64,000 nucleotides of DNA from Chlamydomonas reinhardtii (GCF_000002595.2 NC_057008.1:2815848-2879847); one strand, 5' to 3'; counted from the stretch's first letter, positions 44,811-56,862 are shown. The notes: a model not told the origin generated them from the sequence alone. Numbers and translations are program-made.

Positions 44811-45975
44811 GCTAGGAGCGGCGGGGCACAGACGGTAGGGAGGGCGGCAATACTGTGTCGTAGAAAGCTGCATCCACGTCCTTGCCGTCGCTGTCTGAGT
44901 ATGACTCCCTTGCCCAGCGTAGGCCTGCGTCTGGCTGTGCACCATGTCTGGCTGTTCACCCCACCAAGCCGGCCCCGCGCTTCTGAGCACCCTCACCCGC
45001 CCACCCTCACTCGCCCATCCTCAACACCGCTCCTGGCCCTTGCTGTCCGCGAGGTCCGAGGGAGTGGCGGCAGCTGTGCGGGCGGCCCTGCCTGCTGGCG
45101 AGCGGGGCGACCGACTGCGCGGCGCGGCACGAGGCGTGAGGGCGGCGGGCGCCCGACCGACTCCCCACAGCTGCGCGCGCTGGCAGGCAGGGTAGGTGTC
45201 AACGGCTTTCTCCTTGTGAGTGGCAGGCGGATGCGCCTAGAGCGTTTGGGTGCTTATAGGCATAGGTCACTGCCGCACGCCGACGGTACCAGATCGGGGC
45301 TGTTGGAGGGATGTGCGCGGCGTGCGCGGCGAGTCCACAGCCAGATGGACTGATCACATTGCCATCCTGTTCCCATTGCTTTGCAGGAGGTTGCTGGGCG
45401 AGCAAGCTAGCTGTGCAGGAGTGCGCATGCGGTATTGGAGTCTGAGGCGCGCTGGGGCGGCGCGGCGCCTGCGCTCGAGCTGGAGCTGGAGGTGGGTGCA
45501 TGCGGCGGTGCAGGTGGCGCGAGGGCGGGGTGGGGGCCCCATGCGTGGCGGAGGCTTCGCGAGGTGGGCGACCGGGCTGTGAGAGCTAGCGCGATGTGGG
45601 TTCAAGGCGCGCGTTGGGTACAGAGCACTACAAACAGTTAGCTTGCGCGGCGGCAGGGCCTGGGGCCGCTGGTGCGCGTTGGTCGCATTTTGGCACAGGT
45701 GAGGCAGGCGGTTGTTTGACCAAACTGCCCGCCTCGCCTTGCCACTTGCTCGGCCCACCGCCCATGCCGGCCGCTCGCTATAAAAGCCCATTCATCCGCA
45801 GCCTCCTGCATGTTCATCACTTGGCCAGTGCGGTTACGCAACTAAAGCCCTCTACCTCTCTTGACTGTTACAACTACGAAGCGCTGCGCTGAACCCTAGC
45901 TTCCCGACCCGCCGTTATCCTTTGCCGTGATGTCCCCCTTCGCCCTCAGCTCCATCTGTGGACTAGCTTTGCAAG

Positions 45976-46978
45976 ATGTCCATGCTGCTCCAGTCCGCGC
46001 TGGCTGTGGCCGTCCAGGCGCAGTCGGCGGTGCCGGTTCCCTTCCTGGACAGGGGCATGCAAACCCTTCCGGTGCCGCTGTCCGTCTGCGCCGCGTCCAA
46101 GTGCCTTGTGCATGAAGATTCTGACTGCGATGGCCGGCTGGTGGGTAGAGCAAGCTCGCCCAGTTTGTTTGGGTGCTCCTTTTGGGCAAAAGTAAGCTTA
46201 CTTAGCACATGGCCACTAGGATAGATGTGATCAGTTTGACTCCTGGACGCGAGTCTAAGTTGTCTTGCTTCATTCTTATCGACTTCAGGTGTCCGATGAT
46301 GACCGCCCGTAAAGCCCGGCATCGATTATCGGCGGCAGGGTGGACATGCACATCGCCGAGCGACCTGGACGGCTTTTCAACTGACAACGAGCGCAAGCCG
46401 CTGTGCGCTGCTGAGGTTCCGCTGGGCTCGCCGGCGGACGACGCCCTGAAGCCTACCGCCTCGGCCCGCGACACCCACCCCGCCCACTGGCGGGCAGGCT
46501 GACGGCGCCACCGACGCCCTTGACCGCGTCATCTGCACCAGCCTGCCACGCGAGCGGCTGCCCCCTGGTCATCATCGACCATTCCTCGGGCGAGATCGCC
46601 CCCTACAAGCCCGCTGGCTCTGGCGCTTACCGCCTGATGTTCCAGTCTTTTTAAAAGCACTGGCCCGGCGTGCAGCAGGCCTGCTGGGACACCGCTCAGG
46701 CTTTCAAGGCCCGGGCCGCGGACTCCCTCCAGCAGGCACTGAGCTGCCGTTACGACGCGACCCCGATTGGGTGCGGGCTGCTGGTGCAGCAGTACATCGC
46801 CCAGACGGTTTGGCAGCTTGAGCTGCAGGCTGTGTCGGACCTGCAGGCAGCCGGCCAGTGGGAGGCGGAGTGGCAGGTCCGCGTGCAGGCCATGCAGCAG
46901 GCGGTGCGTGTGGCCGAGGCGGTTGCCAAGAACGGGCGGCTGGAGCACGTGCTCGTCGTGCCCGTCTTCGTGGTGTAA
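45976..46978 (+). pseudogene. Gene A, right copy (broken)
   Basis: Exon 1 (from 45,976; MSMLLQSALAVAVQAQSAVP) and its intron are well kept, with the TATA box at 45,778-45,786. Exon 2 starts after GACTTCAG near 46,290 but has an in-frame stop within ten codons and further interruptions in the middle; the last 100 residues (from about 46,670) are again open and nearly identical to the left copy, ending VVPVFVV. The 3' hairpin is intact. Confidence 0.8.
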
Positions 46979-47025
46979 AGGCACTGTGCGACTGGCCTGG
47001 ATGAATGGATTGATTCATAAAACTC

Positions 47026-47041
47026 GGTGTTTTTCAACACC
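47026..47041 (+). terminator. Histone-type 3' hairpin of gene A (right)
   Basis: GGTGTT-TTTC-AACACC, 47 bp behind the TAA, the same spacing as in the left arm. Confidence 0.65.
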
Positions 47042-47468
47042 ACCTCCTTGTACCGTGTACCGTATTGCGGGTGAGGGTGGGGATGGACACAAGCGGGGGA
47101 CACAAGCGCAGATACCTGTGCTTGAAGCAAGATGCAGTAGGGGCGTAGGGCATGGGAGGGGCTGGTTGGCAGGACTGTCTTTCGCGGGTTGGCGAGGCGC
47201 ACGGTACGGGAAGCTATGCGTGTGGGCACCAGTGCCTACCTGCAGGATCTACGAGGGACGGACCTGTGGGTTGCTGGCGGTACCGCGGTAGACGCGTAGG
47301 GCACCCGGGCGGTGGGACACCCTGGGGCGGAGGCATTGCACATGCACCACACATGCACCACAGATTGGTGGGCAATGACTAGGGGGGGCGGTTATGAAGC
47401 CTTTCCTGCTTCGAATTTTCGAGCATCGTCGATTTCCTGACCCCCTTGGCTATGTATCGCGTTGCAGG

Positions 47469-48091
47469 CGTGGCCAGCGTCGCTTGGGGGCATGCCACAC
47501 GCCCGGCCCAAAGTTGTTCAGACGAGGCCCCAGGCCTGGCGTGACAGCAATAACCTGGCGCACGGACCGTTTGAAGCATGCCTGAAAGACGAGGCCGTCA
47601 AATTACAAGTGCAGTACATGAGGATGACAGTGGGTACGAAGCGACCATCGCATCGCCTGCTGTTTGCTGAATTAGCACAACTACCACTCCATTTCTTTTT
47701 CGCCAAGCTTTGCATTGGATTCTACAACAGGATTGCCGTGCAGAAGGATAGCCTAGCTCACGATGCACTAATTGATGAAGTACAAGACGCGTTAGTACAC
47801 CCAGAGGGAGATGGGTGGTGTGCACGGCTTTTCCGTTTTATCTCAGCGCATGGCGTAGACGTATGGCAAGGCCGTATGCACATGATCAGGCCGGAAAGGG
47901 AGGAGAGCCGAGCAGGTAGCCCGCTGCCTGAAGGGCAAATAGTATCCGCCTTTCGAGAGAGTCTAATGAAGGCGTGGAAGCATGAGCGGCTGCAGTCTGA
48001 GCCAAGCACTTTCCCATCAGACAACAAGCAACCAGGCGTGCAGATGAGCAAGTACAAGCATTGGATGGGGCTGTGTGCGGAAGGAGCGGCA
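47469..48091 (+). mobile_element. LINE fragment, region behind the reverse transcriptase
   Basis: An open frame of about 200 codons (HRLLFAELAQLPLHFFFAKL, then GDGWCARLFRFISAHGVDVW) resembles the segment between reverse transcriptase and C-terminal zinc knuckle of Chlamydomonas L1-type LINEs. It breaks off at the 16-bp direct repeat at 48,076-48,091. A LINE C-terminal frame resumes directly after the second copy of that repeat at 58,669-58,684. Confidence 0.55.
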
Positions 48092-48124
48092 TCACCGGAT
48101 CGCTAACTTGTGCACACCCTCCTC

Positions 48125-48200
48125 TGGAGGGTCTGGTTATGGCGCTTAGCGTAGTGCTGGTCACAGGTTCGAATCCCGCCGAGATCACATTATATTGCCA
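48125..48200 (+). mobile_element. tRNA-like SINE head
   Basis: GGTTATGGCGCTTAGC resembles a polymerase III A box region and GGTTCGAATCCC is a perfect B box about 32 bp later. No tRNA cloverleaf with acceptor stem can be drawn. Confidence 0.45.
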
Positions 48201-49560
48201 GATCACTGCGAAGAAGTAGATAAGATCAGGGCGCCGCGGAATTTTACAAACAATAATAACCAAGAATGTCACAAAGCACGGCGTGATGCAATATCAACAG
48301 AATACACCGGAAAAACAGGAATTCAGGCTACCAGGTGTATCTATACACCATGCTTGTCGGTTTTGAAGCTCCAACATTGCCACGGACATATTGAACATGT
48401 ATTTTGAGCGTGCATTACTCGGAACACACACAACGAGCTCGGGAGCGCGAAATGGCGAGCCAAGCATGTCAAGACTCCGACTGATTTTCACACCGCGTCA
48501 CTCAAGTCTCTAGTTGTTCGTAAGAATATGCATGCTGAACACACATCGCGCACAGTGCATAATACAAGCTCAGGAGCGCGACATCGCGAGCCGAGCATAT
48601 TGAGACCCTCCTCCATTTCCAAGCGATTCGCGTCCCCGAAGTCTTCCAACTATGCATATTAAGCGTGTATTCCAAGCAACGTTGCGCATAGAATCCAAAC
48701 TATAAATGCCAAAAACAAATCCCGCGATCCATCTGTCGGTCGACTATTCATTGACCACTAACCTCCTGTGCGAACACCAACTGGCTAACAATAACCTCAT
48801 CAAAGTGCAAGGGATTAACCACGCCACACATCAACCTGTTGTAAACACGCAACAATCCAAGGCACGACAAGCAAGCAGATAAACATTACCCCAGCTTCAC
48901 GCAGAGACAGGACAGGTAGAAACTAAACCCGAACATACACGTTGCTCTACGCCTGCCTGTCAAACAGCTCAGTGACATACGTCCAGTCAGCGAAGCCAAG
49001 CATGATGGTCACCACACCAAACACCAACAAGAAAGTCACTGCTGTAAATTGCAATCAGCACTCACCATCCACAAGGTACTCCACGCTTCCAGGTCATCTG
49101 TCAGTACACCTCGCGCATGTTAAAAGCACTACGCTATCCGTGCTGGCTGGGACGCAGGACAACCCAGCGTTCAGCGCCACATGCCAGATATTGCAACCAT
49201 GCATGCATTGAAGGCCTTGGTTATGGATGCGGATGTTACAGAGGGGACAGTCCCAGCTCCCGAAGACGCCGAGCCATCACATGCTATCAGGGCCCAACCC
49301 CGACTTTGCTGCAAACCCTCCCGCGGGCAAAGTCCGTGTGACTCCGCGCACAGTGAGTCCTAGCCAAGCCTCAACCCGCCAGAGCCCCACCGCTGTGCCT
49401 CAACGCCACAAGCCTAGGCACAGGAGTGCCGGGAAACGTCTAGGCCGCAGGACACACGCACAGCGCACGCACTAACCAGGGCGCAAGCGTCCAGGTACTA
49501 GAACGGTCGCCCACACGTGCATCCTGCCCACACACATAGCCACCAACCACGCACAACCTC
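48201..49560. other. A/T-richer gene-free stretch
   Basis: Lower GC than the surroundings, with repeated GAGCTCGGGAGCGCGA/AGCTCAGGAGCGCGA units (48,434-48,600). Small open frames at 48,942-49,475 show no domain. Confidence 0.45.
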
Positions 49561-50373
49561 TCACGGCGAGGGGGGCGGGGAATCAGCGTCATACGGCAAG
49601 CGCAAAACCATGCCGTCACCAACAGCCCGAGATATGAAGGGATGCGCAAACGGCACAGCGTCCCAACCCTTCGGCCTGACACCCAAAGTCACAAACGTCT
49701 GGAGACGACCCCAGAAGTCAGCTACGACGGCAAGTCCAATGCTCAGCACCCGGGCCGACGGCAGCTTCGCTCGCGCCGCCAACCCGGCCATAACCACACG
49801 CTGCCGACCAAAGTCCAGGGCAGACATAGCAGCGAGACACACCACATCCCACACAGGTGGCGCAAGCCCCGCAGGCGGGCGCACTAACCACAACTCCTCA
49901 CGAGAGAAGGCACTTAGAGCCTCCTCCGGCAGGAAACCCATAGCCATCCCCATACTTTCCCGCAGTGACAGCGCAACAGTGCAGTCCCAAAACCAATGAC
50001 GCCGGTCCCCATCCTGCATGTCCACCCCACACGCCCAACACGGGTCAACAGTAACGCCTCGCGCCCGCTCGCTAGCATGCCGTGGAAACGCCCAGCAAGC
50101 GTTGGCGGCCACACGCCACAGTGCTTCCTTATGATGATTCTCCCATTTCAGCGACCACAAGCGGGCCAAGGTGCACACGAAGGCCCCCGCCGCCAGGGCA
50201 GCCCCCACCCCCGACACACCCGCATCGCACACATACTGCAAATGCTTAGCCTTCAGGGCGGCTAACTGTGGAGCCATTTGTAGCACGGTCCCCGCCTTCA
50301 CCGTGTAGGCAGTGAGCAGGATGGGCGGCCCCCCGCACTGCAACCATCCAAGTCCCCGCACCACCCGTTGCAC
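49561..50373 (-). CDS. Transposon-associated protein with CxxC...HxxxC knuckle
   Basis: Open frame of about 270 codons without an ATG at its upstream end (NVQRVVRGLGWLQCGGPP). It contains CWACGVDMQDGDRRHWFWDC, a zinc-knuckle arrangement known from proteins encoded by algal mobile elements. The rest (LGVRPKGWDAVPFAHPFISR near the end) is unfamiliar. It starts directly behind the helicase stop in another frame and may be its downstream partner or part of the same protein. Confidence 0.4.
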   Translation of the reverse strand: MQRVVRGLGWLQCGGPPILLTAYTVKAGTVLQMAPQLAALKAKHLQYVCDAGVSGVGAALAAGAFVCTLARLWSLKWENHHKEALWRVAANACWAFPRHASERARGVTVDPCWACGVDMQDGDRRHWFWDCTVALSLRESMGMAMGFLPEEALSAFSREELWLVRPPAGLAPPVWDVVCLAAMSALDFGRQRVVMAGLAARAKLPSARVLSIGLAVVADFWGRLQTFVTLGVRPKGWDAVPFAHPFISRAVGDGMVLRLPYDADSPPPSP

Positions 50374-50577
50374 GTTGGTTATGAGGCACCCATGCTGGCC
50401 TGAATGCGCTCAATCATACCTGGCACATTCCGCGAGCATGGCATGTCTCCATGATGAGATTCAGGATGGGCGTGTGGATGATTGAGGCTAACAACCCACG
50501 CGGTGCGCAGGGTGCGCACAGGGAGAGAGCACAGAGAGTATGTCCGCTTTGCCACGCTGATGGGGAGGAGCATGTAG

Positions 50578-53500
50578 CCCTACCGTTCCAGCCCCTATTA
50601 AACCGATCGGTATGGGGGCGGTTACCGGGCGGTCACCCTAATAAACCGATGGTCAGCGTCGGTTAGCATCGGTCAGGATGGGTATGGGTTGGCTGATCGG
50701 TAAAACCTCGGTAAACTTTGATAAAATGGTAACTTCCTGGTAACCCATTGGTATGTGGCTCCTGCCCAGGCTCGCTCAGCCCCCACCCAGATGCCGCCCA
50801 GGCCCGCCCAGCTGCCGCCCAGGGCCGCCCAGGGCCGCCCAGCCGCCGCCCAGGCCCGCCCAGCTGCCACCCAGGCCCGCCCAGCCTGGCCAGGGCCTGC
50901 CCCCAGCGTAGATGCGTGCAGCTCTGGCCACGGCCGTGCCTTCGGCCATGGCTGGGGGTGTTATGCTAGGAGACCACATTGGGGCGGAACTGTCAGCGGC
51001 TCCCTATTGGTCACCCGCAGGTAACTCATCACTCGCTGCCCAGCCACGATGGTGCGTGCCTTATGCTTAAGGTAGGGGCCTGCCCTCTTCCCTCACACAC
51101 ACCGTGGGAGGACTTGTAATACCTGTACTCCTCCAGCTGCCCCCCCGCATGGATGGTAATGCACACAGATGTTTACAAACAGCAACCCTGACAGCAACAT
51201 TGGGAGCAAAGTGTGCGTCTTCTTCTTCACCCCATGCCATCCATGATCATCCCACTGCTGATCTTGCCGTCTCCCCTTGATGCTTCCCAATCCACGTAGT
51301 CTACCAAACCACAACTGTGCAGCATGCATTGATGGCATTTAGCAGCGCCGCGCCTCCTCCCTACGTCAGTGTTTCGGCGGCCCCTAACCTCACCAACCCC
51401 CATAACCCCCCCCCCCGCACTCACCTGGCCCCTGTACCCTCGCCAGCCCAGAAGGCCATGTAAGAGCTCCCAAATGTAGTGTTTGTTAAGTGGGAGCATA
51501 GGGGCGAGAAGTCTGGGGCGAGGCCTATGGGATCCTTGGGGCGGCCTCGCCCCTGCCGAGCCCCTGAACCCCCCAGCGTACCCCCCAGTAACCCTCCGGC
51601 CGTCGCTGACGGCCGAGCTCAGACCGCCGCGCTTCCTGAGCTGTAATCTTACTTTATTAATGTAGTTGCATGTAGTGTATGCTTCCTGAGCATAGGAATG
51701 CACCTGAGCAGCTGGCTGTGTCGACCGAGGCAGCAATGAACCCCCCAGGTCACTGCTGTCACTTGGCACATGGCTTTAGCGGTTGATATCAATAGTCTGT
51801 TATGCATTTAGAGTACTTGTCCCAGAAATTCGGGCTTTTCGGGTGTCTCAGAGAAAGTGGTCGAGCGTCCCCCGGCCGGGGGACGCAAACCCCATGTTTG
51901 TCAAATCGTCAAGTTGTGTATTTGAACTTGGCCACACTGTGTATATTGACTAATGCCTATAAAAATCAATCAACCCCAACACCCAAAGCCGTCCAGGAGT
52001 GTAGAGAACTTTACATCACCGGGTTGAGGCCGTTTTCTCCTTCTTACATCCTTCCTAGTACACTAAGTTAAAAGCTGACATCTTTCCCAGTAAATTACGC
52101 AGGCCTTCCGTTGGGGTCTGAGGGAAAAACGCTAGCCTCTGCATGGGGTTCCTGCGGGCCTTCATTTTCAAGCAGTTTAATATATACATATGCTGTGATA
52201 ACTGATATACCGGTATACATATAATTTATATACTACATTTCATTATAGAGCGTTTGCTCGCTCTCCCTCATTCCGCCCCTCGCCAGTCGCTATTTTGCTT
52301 TGTAAACACAAAATAAGGCTACTTCTAATGTCAGTAGAACAAAAGCTGGTGGCTGAGGCTGCTTTGTTGGCTTGGGACGCGAGTTCTCGCGCTGCTGACC
52401 GCTCGTTGACCAGCTCGGCGACGCTGCTGCTGAGACGTCAGCTGAAGCCAGCTATCACATGAGACTTACAACTGTGCCTCATAAATGCTCAGCTGTGCTT
52501 TTAATGTTTTAATGGTAAAAAACGCCATACATTCAACATCACGTTCAGCACGACCGTTGTCGCGCCTCACGGAAGTCCACAGGTTAGTCCACAGGTTAAA
52601 ATGAAGACGGGAGGCTTTAAACCTGCAGCCTGGATTGCCCGCCCGGCCATATGTCACAACCCCGTGTGTGTGTATGTGTACTTGCAGGATCCTCCGCCAT
52701 GCTCTTGAGGACGATTCTAGGAGCCATTCGAGGGTGAGTCCATGGGAAATATGTTTGAGGAGATGCCGTAGATGCAGGTAGATGCAGGTCCCCAGCGGCT
52801 GCAACCCTGGCGCAAGATGGTTCGCAACCCCTTCACTCACGTTGTGTTCGCTAGTCAGAGCCCCAGCCTTCAAGAGATGACTGTTTGCTGCCTCCCTTAC
52901 TAGTGCTGTATGGTATGTATGTCTATATCACTTCCTGGTACCTCTAGTCCGTGTCACATACCCGCCTGCTGCCACACGCCCCTTCCCCCAGGTCGGCTGG
53001 CTGGACTGCCGCCACACCTCCAACATTGTGTTTAGCAACGGTGAGTGTCCGCATCACCAGTGGGCATACACACCGAAACACATACAGGCCCGCTTCATGA
53101 GATAGGTCCGGTGCACTACCAAGCACTCTGTTCTTGGCCGGCAGCCTTGCATTGGCATTGGCACCTTGCGGCAGGAGTGCAGGGTGTGTTCACATGTGTG
53201 CACGCGTGCATGCAGGTGCAGCCAGTGGAGGCAGAACTACAGGAGCTAGCATGACACGAGCTGTCCGGCACTAGAGTTGGAGACAGGTGCGGTGGCACCA
53301 GTGGCGGCTGCTGTGGAGGCGGGTGATGTGCCGACTGCAATGGAGGCGGGTGTCAAGGTGGTGGGAGACGTCATGCCCAGCAGACACGCCAGTGGTTGTT
53401 GTTGCACGTTTGACACATTCATACCATTTAGACATCATATGACAGGCTTGGGTTAATAGCACAGACGTAATATAGTGTTGTAGACAGTGGCAGACCAGGA

Positions 53501-54218
53501 GAGCAAGACTGTGGTGGGCTTTGAATGCACGGAGACTCAGCTGGAGAGTGCCAAGGAGTAGGGAAGCAGAGGGCTAACTGAGTATGGTGTTGTTGGTGAG
53601 TTGGACTGGGAACATAAGGCAGGTGACCTCCTCGCTGCCCTGCCGCCGTTGGTCTCTTGGGCACGAGGTGAAGTACATTGATGCAGTCAGTGGAATGCAG
53701 TAGTATTGGTGCGTGGGGGCAGTTGACATGGGTTGGGCACTTGGTACAAAATGCAGCAGGCTGATGTGTGTGGTCACTGCTAGGGCGGGGCTTGTATATC
53801 AAGGCGGCATCATGTAAAGGAGACACTTTACAGGCCACAATGAACAACCCTAAACCCAGGCTGGCAGGCGGGCTGGGCGGGGGCTGGGCGGCATGCAGCT
53901 GGGCGGGGGCTGGGCGGGCCTGGGCGGGGGCTGGGCGGGCCTGGGCGGGGGCTGGGCGGCAGGCGGCAGCTGGGCGGGCCTGGGCCGCAGCACGGTAACC
54001 AAGCGGTCACTGCACGGTAACCAGTTGGTCCGACACTGGTTACCACGCGGTCTGTTAACCGCTGGTAACCAGTGAGGCGGTCTATTAACCATCGGTCTGC
54101 GGCCTCAAGCCCAAATAAACCGATGGTAACCTGAGTGCCAAACCGGCCATTCCTCCCGGGATAACCGCTGGGTAACCAGCGATTAACCGATGGTTTAATA
54201 GGGGCTGGAACGGTAGGG
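50578..54218. mobile_element. TIR DNA transposon inside the LINE
   Basis: 27-bp perfect terminal inverted repeats starting CCCTACCGTTCCAGCCCC at 50,578 and ending at 54,218, flanked by TAG on both sides; the LINE frame is continuous when one TAG is counted. Subterminal regions of about 330 bp carry inverted GCCCAGGCCCGCCCAGCTGC tandem repeats (50,765-50,905 and 53,860-53,990) and many GGTAACC/ACCGATGG motifs. A 3-bp duplication would fit PIF/Harbinger-like elements. No transposase was recognised, so it is probably non-autonomous. Confidence 0.75.
52992..53040 (+). other. Exon-like segment inside the TIR transposon
   Basis: CCCCCAG acceptor, then VGWLDCRHTSNIVFSN, then an ACG|GTGAGTG donor. 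Splice sites and codon use look like a host exon. The protein was not identified, and no second exon was found nearby. Confidence 0.35.
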
Positions 54219-56839
54219 TAGAGGATGAGAGGCATGTGCTGCTTGAGTGCAAGGCGTACGATGATATCAGAAGCACGCTGTGGGAGGTGATTCCCGCGAC
54301 TATGATGGACGCGATGGCCAGTGGTGACCAGAGGGGTTTAGCGCGTGTCATTCACGCGATAAGGCTGCGACGTAACGACCTTACGGCGCGACCAATTTAG
54401 ATATATTATTGCATGAACTGTTTTGCTTTTTGAATAATCCTTTTGAGACTAGTTTTGGCGGTCCATGAGCTTCCTGGCTCGTTTGGACCAATCTACGAGC
54501 ATGAACTTGTAACATCAATCAATCAAATCATACCTGGCACCGCTATTGCTGTGCTCTGCGAGAGTCTCAATAACCGCTGCCATTCTGCAGCTAGATCTGT
54601 CTCGGGCATTAGCATGGTACGCAGCGCCTTTTTAACCCGGCGCTCTTCTGCCCGCGAGGCCCACAGCGGGCGCACTAAATGCAAGGCATGCAACCCACGA
54701 AACCTGGTGAGCATTACGTAAATGGAAGCCCGCCGCCAACTACCGTGCTGCGGTTTGCACATATCCACCAGCCACAGTTCGTGCGGTGGCAGAGTTTGCC
54801 CCTGCGCAAAGTAATCGGTGACTGCATACGCAAGCTCCACACGAAAGCCCCAGCGCATCACAGGCAACCGCAGGGTTGCATGCTGCGATGTGAACATAGC
54901 ACTGCACGGTAAAACAGGAATCTCCCCGACATCCAGGGCCTGATCAACAGACACCCGACCCGCATCAGGCCCGTCGGGGCGCACCATTACAGCCGAGGGC
55001 ACGAACTTGAGGACATGCACGGGGGCAATGCTTGCATCTGGCAATGGTGGCTCGTTGGGATGCAGAACAATGCCGGTGCCTGTGGCACTGTTGTTGTTGA
55101 TGTGATACAGACGCACATGCTCATTTGATGTAAACACGTAACGAATACCAGCAAAGAATGCGCACACAGCGGGCACACCGCTATCATCCTCGGCCCCGCC
55201 AAGCGCCTCTAATTGATGCACATGCGAAATAGGTAAGCTGCTGCCGTCAGGCGACAAGTCCGCGCTACGCCACAGCAGCAGCTGCTGACGCTGCGCGAGC
55301 GCATGCAGCTGCACGAGCTGCAATGCCAGTGGAACCCGCACGACATGGCGCTGGACAACTGCAAAGGGCTGGGGCACGGGGTCAATCCCTGGCTTCGGGG
55401 GCTGCCAAACACGAGCATTGAGCTGCTGGCACGCTGTGTCCAGGTCTGCCTGAGAGATTTCCTGCACGCCACCAAACTTCTCCGCTAGCATGAAGAGAGG
55501 TTCGTCGCTGTCACCTACGTACGCCTGCTTGCTGCCGATGCTGGTGAGTGAGAACGAACGCGAACGGCACCATATTCCACAGCTCCCGCCCCATGAGGTT
55601 CATGCTGCCCTCCGGATGCTCCAGCTGCCGGATCTGGCGCTCCATGGCCCCACCGTCCCCCGCGCCTGGCGCCAGCAGCCGCCGCAAGCTCTCCTCGGCA
55701 GCACCGCTATATAGCGGCACGTGCCGTGGCTGTGGCAACTGACGCAAGTCGCCAACAAGCAGGCCATGCAAATCTGACAGCGGCCCGTGATATAAGTGCG
55801 TGCTGTCTATACCCACATGCCTCCGTGCCGCGTGCACATGCATACAAATGCGCGCCCAGTGGGATAGCCCACACGTGCTAAACTCATCTAGGAAAATGAA
55901 GCGCACACCATTGAGGTTGCGCTCCACTCGATCGCGGTGAGGCGGACCAAAGGTGCCAGCAGTTGCAAAGAAGGACGTGGTGCTGGTGCCGAGCACGCCT
56001 GGCGTAGAATCCTGTAAATGGACCATGATGGCAGCGGCCGAAGCCAACAGCACGATCATGTAAGGCTCGCTGGCTGCTAAATTCCCCGGCACGCACGAGC
56101 AGGACTACCAGGACCAGTCCACCACCACCACACTTCACCTCTGAACTGAACCTCTCTTGCACCACACACCCCACACACAACTCACATGCAGCGCGGCGCG
56201 CCACGTGTAGCTCACGAGGGCAATGAGAGACTCGCAGCGATGCTGGTATGCAAACCACAGCAATGCCTGCAGCACCCGCGACTTGCCGCTGCCGGCTTTG
56301 CCGGTGAGCACCGAGCACACGGGGGGCTGACGGACGCCGGCGGCCTCTGCTAGCAGGAGCTGCGCGTACAGCATGAACGCCTGCTGCTGGTCGTCGCGGT
56401 CATGCTGCTCTGCTGCACATGATGCACTCTCGCCATGGCGCATCACCCGACGTCATCAACGTGCTCCCGTATCAGCTTGCGTGGGTACTAGCGCACGTGC
56501 CCTAAGCAACGCCAGCTGTGCTTGCATCTGTACGGGATTGTTGCACCACGACTTGCAACAAGGAAGACGTAGGCCTCACACATCAATGACGGCTGTTGAC
56601 CACAGATCATCACAAGCGCTGAGGTTGCGATCTTGTTATAGCTGTTGTTGTTACACTGTTGCATGTGTTCATAGTCAGCCTCACGGATGGACACCACCAT
56701 AGAAGCGTTAATGATGTTGGGAGCGGTCGTTACATTTGCCTTGACCGAGCACGACCGACCAACACGGGAGACAGGGATTCCCCTAACGGGAAAGTGGGGT
56801 TAGGTCGACGGCACACCACTTGCCTACGGCAGGGTGTCT

Positions 56840-56862
56840 CTATTTCTATTTCTATTTCTTAG
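56840..56862 (+). repeat. TATTTC microsatellite
   Basis: CTATTTCTATTTCTATTTCT, between two copies of an AGGTCGACGGCA(T/C)ACACCA motif (56,803-56,820 and 56,862-56,880). Confidence 0.8.

Larger units (their letters stand above)
39750..47325 (-). repeat. Right arm of the large inverted duplication
   Basis: Reverse complement of 7,318-14,613 block by block. Its inner end begins about 80 bp behind the cyclase stop codon, with the dispersed border motif ACCGACCCCGGGTATGTCC (39,746-39,764). About 41,880-42,700 is unique to this arm and replaces the region 11,890-12,490 of the left arm. Confidence 0.85.
50427..54525 (+). mobile_element. 5'-truncated LINE inserted in the helicase gene
   Basis: AATCATACCTGGCAC occurs at 50,412-50,426 and 54,526-54,540 and is the target duplication. 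The LINE proper is only about 460 bp: RFRMGVWMIEANNPRG and CPLCHADGEEH (50,450-50,577), then EDERHVLLECKAYDDIR (54,219 onward), a stop near 54,400, and a (TCAA)n tail ending at 54,525. CxxC...HxxxxC is the usual C-terminal zinc knuckle of L1-type LINEs. The other 3.6 kb is a DNA transposon inserted into the knuckle. Confidence 0.8.
50379..56446 (-). pseudogene. PIF1-type helicase of a mobile element, interrupted
   Basis: Minus-strand pieces in order: about 56,184-56,446 (Walker A, VLTGKAGSGKSRVLQALL), about 55,511-56,090 (Walker B-like FIFLDEFSTCG; LLVGDLRQLPQP), about 54,541-55,540 (GDSDEPLFMLAEKFGG to motif VI, YVMLTRFRGLHALHLV) and the final VPGMIERIQASMGAS at 50,379-50,426. PIF1 helicases unwind DNA 5' to 3'; transposon-borne members occur in Helitrons. 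The C-terminus is separated by a 4.1 kb LINE insertion with a 15-bp target duplication. The frame also changes between the second and third pieces, so the gene is dead. Confidence 0.65.

Noticed and set aside
7318-47325. Reading the two arms as ends of a single 40 kb transposon
   Set aside because: The interior holds ordinary conserved host genes with normal promoters and introns, and the arms lack matching terminal sequences and target duplications.
48125-48200. A tRNA gene
   Set aside because: A and B boxes are present but no acceptor, D or anticodon stems can be paired; it is a SINE head.
48201-49560. CRISPR-like or other regular repeat array suggested by the recurring GAGCGCGA units
   Set aside because: Only two or three degenerate units with unequal spacing; an ordinary dispersed repeat.
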